This document shows positions 35,428 to 45,625 of a stretch of 64,000 nucleotides of DNA, piece after piece (within the stretch, counting starts at the first letter, position 1; the number at the start of each line of letters is the position of its first letter). The stretch is taken from the NCBI GenBank assembly GCA_900319985.1, contig ONQL01000005.1, forward strand, positions 1-64,000, written 5' to 3'. The stretch comes from an uncultured Methanobrevibacter sp. (GTDB taxonomy: Archaea; Methanobacteriota; Methanobacteria; Methanobacteriales; Methanobacteriaceae). The notes beneath the pieces were generated by a model. It made no database searches. It saw only the letters and a list, made by a program, of their open reading frames with translations, and was not told the origin of the DNA. The position numbers and the translations under genes were made by a program.

Positions 35428-35575
35428 TACTACAATTTAATTTTTTTATATTAATAAAAGTTATTGAAAAAAATGATTGAAGGTTTAAAAATTTGACTTC
35501 ATTTTTGGAAACAATTCAAAAACATTAAGTAACATGAAATCATAATTATTGACAACAAATAATGGAGAGATCATT

Positions 35576-35872
35576 ATGGAATTCATTGTTGTTTTAGCTA
35601 AAGTATATCCGAAAAACGGTTGTCGAGATAGCATTATTGAAATCTCACAAGAATTAATTGAAAATACTCTTGAAGAAGATGGAAATATTGACTACCAATT
35701 ATTGAAATCAATAAATGATGATACATTAACATTTGTTGAAAAATGGGAAACTTTAGATGCACTGAAAAAACATATGGCATCACCTCATTTCCAATCCTTT
35801 GGAGATGAGACCCATGATTTTGTTGAAAATATGGATATTCAAGTTATAGGTGCTGATGAACTCAACCTATAA
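35576..35872 (+). CDS. Antibiotic-biosynthesis-monooxygenase (ABM) domain protein
   Basis: 98 residues from the ATG at 35576, with GGAGAGATC upstream. The family pattern is seen in FIVVLAKVYPKNG, EDGNIDYQLLKSINDDTLTF and VEKWETLDALKKHMASPHFQ. These small ferredoxin-like dimers degrade or oxidise quinones and related compounds; some bind haem or flavin. It is a single gene. Confidence 0.85.
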   Translation: MEFIVVLAKVYPKNGCRDSIIEISQELIENTLEEDGNIDYQLLKSINDDTLTFVEKWETLDALKKHMASPHFQSFGDETHDFVENMDIQVIGADELNL

Positions 35873-35928
35873 TTCTCTTATTTTTTTAATCAATTCCTCT
35901 CTTAAGCATATTAATTTTATTTTGAAAA

Positions 35929-36363
35929 TTATTTCTTTTTGAATGCATTCATTGCTGCTTTTGTTAAAAGTTCTTTTTCAATCAAATCATCAACTTCCTT
36001 TTTGCTAAACCATCTGTAATCATCATGCTCTTCGCTTATGGTGACATCATCACTATCAGAGGTTACTTTCATGATAAGCTGAATGGATTTGACCTGTTCA
36101 TTTGTCTTGCAGGCAGTGTAGTTATTCTGAATGGCATTATACAATGATTCTATAATGATTTCAAGACCTGTCTCTTCAAGATATTCACGTCTTAGGGCAT
36201 CATCAAAAAATTCACCTTTTTTAACCTTGCCTCCGGGAATTTCCCATTTATCTGCATCATGACTAGATTTTGACCTGACCTTCAAAAGCAGAATCCTATC
36301 GTTTACTTCACATATTCCCCTTACTGTTAATCCCCACAAATCTTTCATATCAAACAATCCCAT
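35929..36363 (-). CDS. NUDIX hydrolase
   Basis: 144 residues. The NUDIX box is complete at residues 45-67 (starts GKVKKGE, then DDALRREYLEETGL). The C-terminal part has the usual substrate-recognition strands (WFSKKEVDDLIEKELLTK). It hydrolyses a nucleoside-diphosphate-linked compound, for example an oxidised nucleotide; the specific substrate is unknown. Its ATG abuts the stop of the ferredoxin gene, so the two are coupled. Confidence 0.9.
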   Translation of the reverse strand: MGLFDMKDLWGLTVRGICEVNDRILLLKVRSKSSHDADKWEIPGGKVKKGEFFDDALRREYLEETGLEIIIESLYNAIQNNYTACKTNEQVKSIQLIMKVTSDSDDVTISEEHDDYRWFSKKEVDDLIEKELLTKAAMNAFKKK

Positions 36364-36678
36364 TTAATTTACAGTAATGCAATCGTTTGGGCAAATTGCC
36401 ACACAAACCTTACATCGTTTACATCCAAATGAGTTATTAACGTTGGATGTCTCCTCATCCAATATCAAAACATTGTTTGGACAGGCGATAATGCATTTTT
36501 CACATCCGTCGCAATCATCCACATTAATGTCAATATGGGAATCCTCATCTGTTGTTTTCTCTTGCTTTTTATCCTTTTTAAAAAATGACCTTAACCCCAA
36601 TTTTTCACCTAGATAATAGTATGTGAAAAATGATATAAAAAATATGATGAAAAAAAGGACAACATTAACGACTGCCAT
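36364..36678 (-). CDS. Membrane-anchored 2[4Fe-4S] ferredoxin
   Basis: 104 residues. An N-terminal hydrophobic helix (residues 4-23) precedes a linker and two classical clusters: C56-C59-C62-C66 (CDGCEKCIIACP) and C86-C89-C92-C96 (CKRCKVCVAICP). It carries electrons at the membrane face. The following NUDIX gene begins directly after its stop, although no obvious biochemical link exists. Similar two-cluster ferredoxins serve redox complexes such as Eha/Ehb. Confidence 0.85.
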   Translation of the reverse strand: MAVVNVVLFFIIFFISFFTYYYLGEKLGLRSFFKKDKKQEKTTDEDSHIDINVDDCDGCEKCIIACPNNVLILDEETSNVNNSFGCKRCKVCVAICPNDCITVN

Positions 36679-36996
36679 TTGTTAAATTAAACTTGCTTTT
36701 TAACATAGCTTGATATATATTCGGAGTTTGAAATTAAAATTATATTCATCACCTCCACCGTTAATGTCAGGAAGCCTTCATTAAAATTATGTAAATGAAC
36801 TTACTTTTAATTTAATCATTGCTGAAATAAGAATTATGCATGCAATAGAAAATGCTAAAATTATCCGGAATTATTTCAGAGAATCTTCAAAAAAATCAAT
36901 TGAAATGATTAAATTCACAGAAATTATCTTTTTTCATCAAAGATCATATAATTTACAAATCAAACTTAACATTATCAATTCAAAAGGTGACAAAAA

Positions 36997-37880
36997 ATGT
37001 CAAAAATGTCCAACATTATGGAAAAAAACACTAAAACACCAAAACTTCAAAGAACACACCTGCGACAAAGATAAAGCGGATGAATATATGGAACAGCGTT
37101 CATATGAAGAAGATGAACAATATGAAATCCCAAAATTGAAATATCACACCAAAGTCAAAAGCAAGGAAATGTTCGGATGCCAAATGATAATTTTCAACGA
37201 AAGCCTAAATACAGACAAGATAATTTTGTATCTTCATGGAGGGGCTTATGTCAGCGAAATTAATAAGATGCACATAACATTTTGTGACAAGATTGCCAAA
37301 AAGACCAATTCAACAGTATTTGCTCCGATATATCCTCTTGCACCAAATCACACATATGACGAGACATATAAAATTGTTGAAAACCTTTACAATTTGATAT
37401 TGAAATTCAACCAACCTGTTACAATCATTGGAGATTCAGCCGGAGAAGGATTATCTGCCTCATTTTGTGAATATTTAACAGCCAATGAAATAACACAGCC
37501 AAAACATTTGATTTTGATATCGCCATGGGTTGATGTGTCCATGTCTGGAGATTATGAGGATTACATCGACCTTGATCCAATGCTTGGAGTTGATGGTTTG
37601 CGTGAAATGGGAGAAAATTGGGCAGGAAATTTGGATACAAAGGATTACAAAGTAAGCCCACTATTCTGAGATATTAAAAAACTTCCACAGACCACAATAT
37701 TCGTAGGAACACGAAATATTCTATCCAGATATCCTTAAATTTTACAATAAGCTAAAGGATAATGGTATTGATGTTGAGCTGAATATAGGTAAAGAAATGT
37801 CCCATGTCTATCCTCTTTACCCGTTGGTTCCCGAATCAAAAGAAGCATTTAATCGTATTGTTGAAATAATATCAGATTAA
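36997..37880 (+). pseudogene. Decayed alpha/beta hydrolase, paralogue of the 7-kb gene
   Basis: The sequence matches the intact hydrolase at 6883-7767 along its full length. It starts MSKMSNIMEK after AAGGTGA, then loses frame (TLKHQNFKEHTCDKDKADEY continues in another frame). It keeps HGGAYVSEI and a changed elbow, GDSAGEG instead of GDSAGGG. It then hits a TGA at 37667-37669 (SPLF-stop) and a further frameshift before the tail NGIDVELNIGKEMSHVYPLY, ending near 37880. The active-site change and at least three lesions indicate a dead copy. Confidence 0.9.
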
Positions 37881-37948
37881 AAAAAAATAGTTAAAATAAA
37901 TAAGGAAAAATGATTGAAATTAAATTTCAACATTTCCTTTTAAAACAT

Positions 37949-38458
37949 TTATTTTTGTGCTTTAATGTTTAAAGTTGCCTTTTCAATGTCAATTTTTTCA
38001 TCTAAAAGAGTTGATACTTCATCCATTTCATCTTTTAATCCTTCAAGGTCTTCTTCGATGGTTATAAGATCGGATATATTTTCAACATCTTTTTCAAGAT
38101 TTTTTATTAGCTCATTTTTAGCTTTTTGCATTTTTAATTCAGTGTTCAATAAGATTTCCGCAAACTTATTTTCCGCCTTGAATAAAATAAGTTCAATAGG
38201 TTTTTCGTCTGCTTCAATTTCTGAATCAATAGCATCCAATAATTTGACAATATCCTTTTGGGCGTCATCATCAGCCTTATAGATTTTTTTAATTGCTTTA
38301 TCGATATGAGCAGTTATTTTTTTGTCTGTATATTTTGCTTTTAATTCAAGTTTTCTTTCTTCATGACTAATTTTAGATTTTGCTTTTCTTTCTTCATGTT
38401 TTGCTTTTCTTTCATCGATTTTAACTGAAAGTTTTTCTTTTTGTTCATCGAAACTCAT
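37949..38458 (-). CDS. Coiled-coil protein
   Basis: 169 residues, highly charged and helical throughout: KIDERKAKHEERKAKSKISH at the start and IEEDLEGLKDEMDEVSTLLD near the end. It has no cysteine, signal peptide or membrane segment. It probably forms a long coiled coil in the cytoplasm. GGTGAAAAT precedes the start. The function is unknown. Confidence 0.6.
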   Translation of the reverse strand: MSFDEQKEKLSVKIDERKAKHEERKAKSKISHEERKLELKAKYTDKKITAHIDKAIKKIYKADDDAQKDIVKLLDAIDSEIEADEKPIELILFKAENKFAEILLNTELKMQKAKNELIKNLEKDVENISDLITIEEDLEGLKDEMDEVSTLLDEKIDIEKATLNIKAQK

Positions 38459-38586
38459 ATTTTCACCAATATATCTAATTTGAACTTACTATTTTATAAA
38501 TATTATTAAAATTCTCCAATAAAATATTTCTATTTTTAAATTATATGTACCATTAATTTTGACATCCCATTTTCTTAAAATAAAAA

Positions 38587-39360
38587 TCATTCACCATAAA
38601 TGGATTGCCTAATATTTCCGACAAGTTCCATTTCATCGTCTGTTAATTCAATGTTTTCCAAGCTATCCCTTGAGGAACGTTTCATGCAAATTAAAAATCT
38701 TAGAATCAACATCAATAAAAAGGACAATACGCTTAATAACGGAGATACGAATGCCAATACCAGAGATATTAATGAACTGATGACCGGCAACAACAACAGA
38801 TATAATAATGTCAATGTAACTCCCCTTACATATAATTTTAAATTGTTTAATTCGACTCCATCCTCATAAGAATCACGAATGGAAGTTTTTATTTCTTCCT
38901 TATTTTCAAAATAACCTTTAAAGTTATGTCTAATCAACAATATGAATATTAATATGTATAATAAGCTTATTGCCAGTATCAATAACGAAAAGAATATGTT
39001 TACATCAATATAATTGTAGAATTTGAAAAGAAATCCTGTTGCAAATGGTATTAGGCAGACAGATGCCATTGCAAGCATGTTCAATGTCAATATTGGATTG
39101 TTCATTTTTTTAAAGTTGAAAAGAATAACCGTGTTTTCCCAGAAATTATATACAATATAAAAGCTTATGAAGTATATTAGAATAGACGGTGCAAGATATG
39201 TTATAAAATATTCGTTTAAGGCAACACCTGAAGATATATCTGAGATTGTCGGAACTGCAATTTCCAAAACAAGAATTGTCATTGCAATTGCAAAAACACC
39301 ATCGGTAATTGCAACATGCCTATCACTTAAATTATTGAAAAATTGATTTTTTGCCATCAA
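38587..39360 (-). CDS. TMEM175-family (DUF1211) potassium channel-like protein
   Basis: 257 residues. The first helix carries the family signature in the form RHVAITDGVFAIAMTILVLE, which is FSDGVFAIA-like with Ile-Thr in place of Phe-Ser. About six membrane helices follow; the C-terminal tail is acidic. Bacterial TMEM175 proteins are tetrameric potassium channels. It is a single gene, with a 5' leader of normal length. Confidence 0.8.
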   Translation of the reverse strand: MMAKNQFFNNLSDRHVAITDGVFAIAMTILVLEIAVPTISDISSGVALNEYFITYLAPSILIYFISFYIVYNFWENTVILFNFKKMNNPILTLNMLAMASVCLIPFATGFLFKFYNYIDVNIFFSLLILAISLLYILIFILLIRHNFKGYFENKEEIKTSIRDSYEDGVELNNLKLYVRGVTLTLLYLLLLPVISSLISLVLAFVSPLLSVLSFLLMLILRFLICMKRSSRDSLENIELTDDEMELVGNIRQSIYGE

Positions 39361-39524
39361 TATTAAATAATGTCGTTTGTTTTATTTAAGTTTAATCATG
39401 TTAAAAATAGGGTTTTCACAATAATACTTAAATATTTAGCAAAATAATAACCGAACATTTAATTGTTCATCAAAAATACAAAGAAAAAAAAGAGTGAGGA
39501 AAATTTTTCCCCATGTTTCTAAAT

Positions 39525-41120
39525 CTATTTCAAAACAAATTTCCTGATGCCTATTATACTTAAGATAATAGCTATAATATAACCTATTATGGAAATTACA
39601 GGCATGTCAAACATCCTTGGTCCAAATGAAACAACAGAAGAACCTATAATAAGCGCTGAAACCAATGCAATTATTGAAACTTTGTCGGTAATGTCAACCT
39701 CAAATCTGAACTGCAATTCCTCATTATCAATCTTGTGGATTGTCCTTGTGAGAAGTTTTGGCAGTGACTGAAGCATATGCTGATATAAAAGTATGTTACT
39801 TTTTTTGCTTTTAAAGGACTGTATAGGATTAAACCTCTGTCTTGCAATATGTTTTGCAACCGGTTTTAATGATGCGAAAACATCAATTTCAGGGTCGAGA
39901 TTTTTTGCGATAGCTTCAATCATTGACAGACCTCTTGCCATTGTGACAACTTCATTTGGAAGGATAACACCATATTCCTGCATAAGGCTTAAAAGCGCCT
40001 CTAAAACTCCATCAAAACGATTAAGTTTAACACCAAAATACCTTCCGAACAAATCATTCAGATCCCTTCTTAAGTTGGTTGTATCAATGTCATAGTCCAA
40101 TATGTCCATATACATTAACTGGTTAATCAGTCCGTCAACGTCCTGGTCTACGAACAATAGTACTACCTCTGAAAGGTCACGCTTGAATTTTTCATCAAAG
40201 AATCCCATCATACCCAAATCAAGATAGCACACAACATTATTTTCCAAAATCAGGATGTTACCTGGATGCGGATCTCCATGGAAAAATCCGTCGATGAACA
40301 GCTGCTGGAGATAGGAATCAAGGACATTCTTTGCTAAAAACTTTTTGTCAAATTCACCGCTTGTGCTTGAATATACATCGTTTAGCTTTGTACCGTCAAT
40401 AAATTCCATTGTTAAAACTTTTGAGGTGCAGTACTCTTCATAGGTAGCTGGAATATGAATGTTTGGATCATCATCAAAATTCAATTCGATACGTTGCATA
40501 TTCATGAATTCATTGTTGTAGTCAATTTCCTGATGGATAGTGCGGTCGAACTCCTCCATAATTCCCGGAAGGTTCAGTTTTCTAAGATTGGAATTAAATT
40601 TGTCGGCACGGTTGGCAACATATTTCATAATCCTCAAATCAAGATCAATTTTATCAGTGATTCCCTCTTTTTGGATTTTAACTGCAACTCTCTCACCAGT
40701 AATTAATCTAGCTTCATGAACCTGACCTATGGAAGCGGTAGCCAAATGCTGCTGTGAAAAGTCTTCGAAAAGATCATCAATATTGGCGTTAAGCTCCCTT
40801 TCGATTATTCCTTTGACCTGTTCATATGATATTGCCGGATTGTCATCCTGCAGGTTAGCCAACTCATTGGCTATCCTATCTCCGACAACATCAGGCCTTG
40901 TACTTAACAGCTGACCCAACTTGATGAATGTAGTTCCCAAATCCTGAAGCATTAGCCTTAACTTTACAGGGATTTCATCATCCAATAATAGTTCATGTGA
41001 TTCATCATCATCTTTATGACGAATTTTGTTTTTTGCGGTTTGGCCTAAAATTTTGTCGAAGCCATATTTTTTCATGGCTGCCCGGATTTCACCCAAACGT
41101 TGTTTTGTTTCCTTATCCAT
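39525..41120 (-). CDS. ABC1/UbiB family atypical kinase-like protein
   Basis: 531 residues from the ATG at 41120. The family motifs are all present: FIKLGQLLSTRPDVV (KxGQ), LATASIGQVHEARL, VAVKIQKEGI, GFFHGDPHPGNILIL and YLDLGMMG. The C-terminal ~60 residues hold two membrane helices. UbiB proteins bind ATP and support isoprenoid-quinone or other lipid metabolism; archaeal members are of unknown substrate. The gene follows the DUF308 gene by about 8 nt. Confidence 0.9.
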   Translation of the reverse strand: MDKETKQRLGEIRAAMKKYGFDKILGQTAKNKIRHKDDDESHELLLDDEIPVKLRLMLQDLGTTFIKLGQLLSTRPDVVGDRIANELANLQDDNPAISYEQVKGIIERELNANIDDLFEDFSQQHLATASIGQVHEARLITGERVAVKIQKEGITDKIDLDLRIMKYVANRADKFNSNLRKLNLPGIMEEFDRTIHQEIDYNNEFMNMQRIELNFDDDPNIHIPATYEEYCTSKVLTMEFIDGTKLNDVYSSTSGEFDKKFLAKNVLDSYLQQLFIDGFFHGDPHPGNILILENNVVCYLDLGMMGFFDEKFKRDLSEVVLLFVDQDVDGLINQLMYMDILDYDIDTTNLRRDLNDLFGRYFGVKLNRFDGVLEALLSLMQEYGVILPNEVVTMARGLSMIEAIAKNLDPEIDVFASLKPVAKHIARQRFNPIQSFKSKKSNILLYQHMLQSLPKLLTRTIHKIDNEELQFRFEVDITDKVSIIALVSALIIGSSVVSFGPRMFDMPVISIIGYIIAIILSIIGIRKFVLK

Positions 41121-41137
41121 AATTATCACATTATTAA

Positions 41138-41635
41138 TTAATTTTCAGTAATACTTGATGCTAAAAAGGTTATACCATATAAAATCAGACATATTCCAAC
41201 GATTATTGCAGTATATAATGGTTGTGCGATTGAAAAAGAAGCTAAGAAAACAGCAATTATACCCAATATTAAAATTAATACTGAAGCAAGTCTTGACAAT
41301 GATTCTATTCCTTTAAACATACCCACTATACCTATAAACATCAGAACAAATGCAATTAAATAAAACTGGAATCCTATAATAAAGGACAATGCATCAATTT
41401 CATAAATAAATAAGACACCTAACAATATTGCACAAATTCCAAGAAGTATATTAACTGCTGAAAAATGAGTCATCACGCTGAATATAGAAAATCCATCAAT
41501 GATAGAAGCAATTCCAAATGCAATTAAACATACTCCTGCAATAAGAGATACTGCATCTGCACTATAAACTGGATAAACCATAAAAAGCAAACCCAGTATT
41601 ATAAATAAAATTCCAAGTATTTTTCTATAGTCCAT
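41138..41635 (-). CDS. HdeD/DUF308-like membrane protein
   Basis: 165 residues from the ATG at 41635 (AAGGTGA 5 nt upstream; the GTG at 41644 is less likely). It has six hydrophobic helices arranged as three similar hairpins (ILGILFIILGLLFMVYPVYS; LLGICAILLGVLFIYEID; LILILGIIAVFLASFSIA), as in HdeD/DUF308 proteins linked to acid stress in enterobacteria. It lies in the same operon as the UbiB-like gene. Confidence 0.75.
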   Translation of the reverse strand: MDYRKILGILFIILGLLFMVYPVYSADAVSLIAGVCLIAFGIASIIDGFSIFSVMTHFSAVNILLGICAILLGVLFIYEIDALSFIIGFQFYLIAFVLMFIGIVGMFKGIESLSRLASVLILILGIIAVFLASFSIAQPLYTAIIVGICLILYGITFLASSITEN

Positions 41636-41769
41636 ATATTTCACCTTATGATATTAAATATATGACATCACCTATTATATATTTTAAGTAAAATTAGCAA
41701 AATGAATTAATAATCGATGAAAAAAATTAAATGATAAAAATAAAAAAAAGGCAGTAAATGCACAGGCAT

Positions 41770-43281
41770 TTACTTATATACTTTTGCAGTTTTTTTAGCA
41801 ATAAAACGACCGTAGCTGGCTTGATATTTGATTTTTTTGCCAACTTTAAGTTTGTTCAATACGCTTTTTGTAATTTTAACTTTTGCAATACCTTTTGAAT
41901 TGGTTTTTGCTTTTAAAGTTTTGCCATTGAACTTGAAGGTTACTATTTTAGCCTTAAGTGCTGAAGAACCTTTCTTAAGTGTAGCCTGCAATGTTAGTTT
42001 TTTTGCTGATTTTTTAACTTTTACTGTTTTCAGGACGATTTTTGTGTTTTTGAAAACGCAGCTTTTTAAAGTTCCGCCATAGATATCCTTACCTTTTGGT
42101 GCTCTATTGTCACTAAATGTACATTTAACCGCTTTAGCACAGTGCACTTTATCGGAATTGGAGGTTCTGAAACCGTATATTGCTCCACCTCTTTCACCAG
42201 CCACATTATTTGCAAAGGTTGAGCCTTCAATCTTATTAGTATAATATTTAAGGCTGGAAACCCATTTGCCGTTTTCATAATGACCTGATTGTTCATGGCA
42301 TTTGAAATAGACCGCTCCACCATACATGGATACCTTATTTTTATTAAAATTTGAATTTTTAATAAAGAGATCTTTGCATCCAAATACAGCAGCACCCTTT
42401 TCTCCAGCCCTGTTTGAAGTGAATGTACAGGAATTAATGGATATGTGAGAGTATGCATAAACCGCTCCCCCACCACGACCATTAGCTATATTATTAGTGA
42501 ATTTACAGTTAGATATTGTATCTTTACCGTGTTCAAGAAGAGCCTGCATTCCAATAGTGAAAAGAAGGTTCACATCTTCAGTAACATTTTTGCCTCCGAA
42601 ATAGTTTCTATAGAAATCTGCACTTTTCTTAAATGTTAATGAGAAAACCGCCCCGGCATCTCCTCCCGCTGAATTCTTATTGAATACTGAATTTTTTAAA
42701 GTTAAAGCTCCTAAAGAATTTACAGCACCACCGGCAGTACCCGCATTATTATTTGTAAAAGAACACTTGTTAATTGTCAAATCTGCAAAGTTCAATATTG
42801 CTCCTCCATAAATGTTGGCATTACCGTTTTTAAATTTGATGTTGTTCAATGTAACCTTATACTGCTTTGATAAGTCCCCATAGTTAATAATGAAGATTCT
42901 GGATTTGCCCATACCATCAATAGTATGGCCATTACCATTAATTGTTATATCCTTACTGATTAAAATTCCAGCAGTGAGGTTAAATTCGTTATTATATTTG
43001 TAATCTTGTGTCAAATTGATTGTACTTCCGCTTTCAGCAAGAAGAAGCTTTATCTGTAATGCTTTGAAAGTACCGTCATCATCATAAGTGATTAAATCTT
43101 TGATGTCTCCCACAGGCTGATTTTCATCATTGCTTACTGCTTTTAAATCGTCAGAGCTTTCACCAACCAAAGCAGTTTCATCGCTAGCTACTGCAGTATC
43201 ATTAATGTCCCCTGCAAAAACGCCTGAAACACTGAATAATATGCAGGTAATCAATAAAATAAAAAATATCTTTTTTTTCAT
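41770..43281 (-). CDS. Adhesin-like protein with right-handed beta-helix
   Basis: 503 residues from the ATG at 43281 (GGAGAC upstream). A signal peptide is followed by about 250 residues of beta-helix repeats with the pattern ILNFADLTINKCSFTNNNAG, which is widespread in adhesin-like proteins of Methanobrevibacter. The C-terminal ~85 residues form an Ig-like domain (TFKFNGKTLKAKTNSKGIAK) rich in lysine. It is probably exposed at the cell surface. It is a single gene, followed by the YhgE/Pip-type gene upstream. Confidence 0.85.
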   Translation of the reverse strand: MKKKIFFILLITCILFSVSGVFAGDINDTAVASDETALVGESSDDLKAVSNDENQPVGDIKDLITYDDDGTFKALQIKLLLAESGSTINLTQDYKYNNEFNLTAGILISKDITINGNGHTIDGMGKSRIFIINYGDLSKQYKVTLNNIKFKNGNANIYGGAILNFADLTINKCSFTNNNAGTAGGAVNSLGALTLKNSVFNKNSAGGDAGAVFSLTFKKSADFYRNYFGGKNVTEDVNLLFTIGMQALLEHGKDTISNCKFTNNIANGRGGGAVYAYSHISINSCTFTSNRAGEKGAAVFGCKDLFIKNSNFNKNKVSMYGGAVYFKCHEQSGHYENGKWVSSLKYYTNKIEGSTFANNVAGERGGAIYGFRTSNSDKVHCAKAVKCTFSDNRAPKGKDIYGGTLKSCVFKNTKIVLKTVKVKKSAKKLTLQATLKKGSSALKAKIVTFKFNGKTLKAKTNSKGIAKVKITKSVLNKLKVGKKIKYQASYGRFIAKKTAKVYK

Positions 43282-43340
43282 TTTATTTGTCTCCATGTTT
43301 TTTCTATTTAAAAAAATAACTAGAAGTTAATTGATAACTT

Positions 43341-45179
43341 CTAGAACAATCCACTATCTTCAAGTTTTTCCTCAAAGTATTTGGACGGTTTGTCCGCTTT
43401 TTCCTTAATAATAACTGAAACAATGACAGTCAGTATTCCTATTGCAAGTAACGTTATCAATGCCGGCCAATAATTGGACCAGACAACACCCAATTGTGCT
43501 TCCCGTACCAATTTAATTGCATAAGTCATCGGCATATACGGATATATAGATTGGAAAAATTGATGCATAATCTGAATCGGATAAATTCCCCCAGTCGCTG
43601 AAATTTGAAGAACTAAAAGAACTACGGCAACACCCTTTCCAACAGTTCCAATTGCCGAAATCAACGAATACATTAATATCATGAACACCATCGATACCAG
43701 TATTGCCGAGAATATAAACAAAGGATAATTATCGATGTGCACGCCTAAAAGATGAGCCCCTGTTATTGTTACACAGGCCTGCAGTATGCTCATCACCACA
43801 TAGAGTATCAATTTACCTGCATACATTTCAAATGGGGAATATTTGGTTCCGACGCTTGACTTAGGTTCAATCATGACACAGGTGATTAAAGCACCTACCC
43901 ACATTGACAATACAATATAGAATGGAGCTACATTTGATCCATAGTCCGGAACTGAAAATACTTCATGCCTATCCAATTTAATCGGTGAGAAGAAATAGTC
44001 GCCGAGAAGTGTTTCATTGATTCCTGTAAGTGCTGAAAGCTGGTTTGCTGTTGCTCCAAGTGAACCTGCTGCTGTGAATAAAGCTTGAGCCGCTGCATTT
44101 CCCAGTAATTGTGCACCAGCTGCGAGACTTAATGATCCTTCAGCCAATTGCACTGAACCATCAGCCACTTGAACAGAACCATCGGCCAACTGGATAGAAC
44201 CATCCGCCAACTGAACCGAACCGTCAGCCAACTGGATAGAACCATCCGCCAACTGAACAGCACCATCAGCCAATTGACTTGTACCTTTTGCAAGTTCTGA
44301 ATTACTGCTTACATACTCTTTTACCGGACCTTCCGGAATTAAGGACGGATCTACAGCAGAGTCCAACTCTTCGGAACCTTGCTGAACCTGACTAGCACCC
44401 TGTTGAACCTGACTGGCACCTTGCTGGACACCAGAAGACCCCTGTTTAACCTGACTGGCACCTTGCTGGACACCGGCAGATCCCTGTTTAACCTGACTGG
44501 CACCATCCTGCACTTGACCTACACCGGATGCCACCTGACCGGCACCGTCTGAAACCTGTGCAGCTCCTGCCTGAAGTTGAGAACCTCCACTAGCCAGTTG
44601 ACCTGCACCAGATGCAAGACCTTGCTGCAATTCACCAAGCTTGCCGTATGCCGCCAAGTTAATGACTTGAATAATTTTTGCATTGAGTGTTGTATAAACT
44701 GTATTTGCACCTGTATCAGTTAATTTAGTAGCCACAGGATTGGATTTAACATTTACAACATATTCCAATTTTGCCTGTTTAGGGTTGTCTTTCGTAATCG
44801 AAATAACATTTTCACTCAGGTTTTTGGGTATTACAATACCTGCATAATACTTTCCTTCATACACTCCGTCCCGCAGTTCATCTTCCGTAATAAATGTCCA
44901 TTTAAATTTATCATTTTTCTTTAATTCTTTAACAAGTTCATTTCCAATATTGAGCTTTTTGCCCTCCATTGTAGTACCATTATCAAGATTTGCAATTGCA
45001 AATTCTACATTTCCCGTGTTTCCGTAAGGGTCCCAACATGCCTGAATATTCAAAAGAGCATAAAGGGAAGGAAGAATAATGATTGCAACTAAAACTATTA
45101 TTACAATTGGATTTGAAAATGCTGATTTAAAATCATTCTTTATTATCTCAGCAATATTGCCTATATCTTTACTGCCCAT
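43341..45179 (-). CDS. YhgE/Pip-type membrane protein
   Basis: 612 residues. An N-terminal helix (IIVLVAIIILPSLYALLNIQ), the large extracytoplasmic domain with alanine/glutamine/glycine-rich repeats (about residues 190-350), and a C-terminal ABC-2-like membrane block of about five helices (for example PFYIVLSMWVGALITCVMIE). This is the organisation of YhgE/Pip (phage infection protein) family members, which in bacteria can be phage or toxin receptors. The function in archaea is unknown. GGTGAT precedes the start. Confidence 0.85.
   Translation of the reverse strand: MGSKDIGNIAEIIKNDFKSAFSNPIVIIVLVAIIILPSLYALLNIQACWDPYGNTGNVEFAIANLDNGTTMEGKKLNIGNELVKELKKNDKFKWTFITEDELRDGVYEGKYYAGIVIPKNLSENVISITKDNPKQAKLEYVVNVKSNPVATKLTDTGANTVYTTLNAKIIQVINLAAYGKLGELQQGLASGAGQLASGGSQLQAGAAQVSDGAGQVASGVGQVQDGASQVKQGSAGVQQGASQVKQGSSGVQQGASQVQQGASQVQQGSEELDSAVDPSLIPEGPVKEYVSSNSELAKGTSQLADGAVQLADGSIQLADGSVQLADGSIQLADGSVQVADGSVQLAEGSLSLAAGAQLLGNAAAQALFTAAGSLGATANQLSALTGINETLLGDYFFSPIKLDRHEVFSVPDYGSNVAPFYIVLSMWVGALITCVMIEPKSSVGTKYSPFEMYAGKLILYVVMSILQACVTITGAHLLGVHIDNYPLFIFSAILVSMVFMILMYSLISAIGTVGKGVAVVLLVLQISATGGIYPIQIMHQFFQSIYPYMPMTYAIKLVREAQLGVVWSNYWPALITLLAIGILTVIVSVIIKEKADKPSKYFEEKLEDSGLF
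44120..44600 (-). repeat. Tandem 7-residue repeat tract within the YhgE/Pip gene
   Basis: Two arrays are encoded. One repeats QLADGS(I/V) about eight times (44130-44290; LADGSVQLADGSIQLADGS). The other alternates GASQVKQG and SAGVQQG (44370-44530). Adjacent 21-nt DNA units are nearly identical, so the tract could expand or contract by slippage or recombination. Confidence 0.85.
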
Positions 45180-45625
45180 ATCATATCACCAATATAATAT
45201 TTAAAAAGTAAAAGAAAGTTTTTAAAGTTTTATTGCTTAAAAACAAGCTACCACCTCAGCAAATGATTATATTAACATATTCTGAATATTTTTAAGCAAT
45301 AACTATAATAACTATACTTAAACCGCCTAAAACATTAGGATTAACGCATTAACCTCCATTGGATGTTAAATAAGGCTTTACATGATATCAAAAATTATTT
45401 ATCCAACAAACGGAAAAATTTTTTCAACATCAAATCACCATACTATGAATTATATAAAAAATTTTATAAAAGAGTTTCTATATCATTTATATAATTTGAA
45501 ATAAAGTATAAAAAAAATAAACTTTAATCTGAATAAAAACCGTGTGCAACGGTTTAATGTTTTCAACAGAAAAAATATCAAAGATTTGAAACTTCAATTG
45601 AAGTTAAAAAAAAAATAGGATAGGT
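45180..45625. other. 446-nt non-coding region with hairpins
   Basis: No gene is seen between the YhgE/Pip start and the flavoprotein gene. AAACCGT (45537-45543) and ACGGTTT (45549-45555) form a 7-bp stem with a 5-nt loop. AACTTCAATTGAAGTT (45590-45605) is a perfect 16-nt palindrome. Ten T's on the minus strand (45606-45615) probably terminate the flavoprotein transcript. The rest is very AT-rich and holds the promoter of the YhgE/Pip gene. Confidence 0.5.
45606..45615 (-). terminator. Oligo-T terminator of the flavoprotein gene
   Basis: Ten consecutive T residues on the minus strand start about 10 nt after the stop at 45626. Archaeal RNA polymerase commonly stops at such T-runs without a hairpin. 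Confidence 0.6.

Noticed and set aside
36364..36678. Subunit of a membrane hydrogenase operon
   Set aside because: The ferredoxin has one membrane helix, but no Eha/Ehb or other hydrogenase genes are adjacent; only a NUDIX gene is coupled to it.
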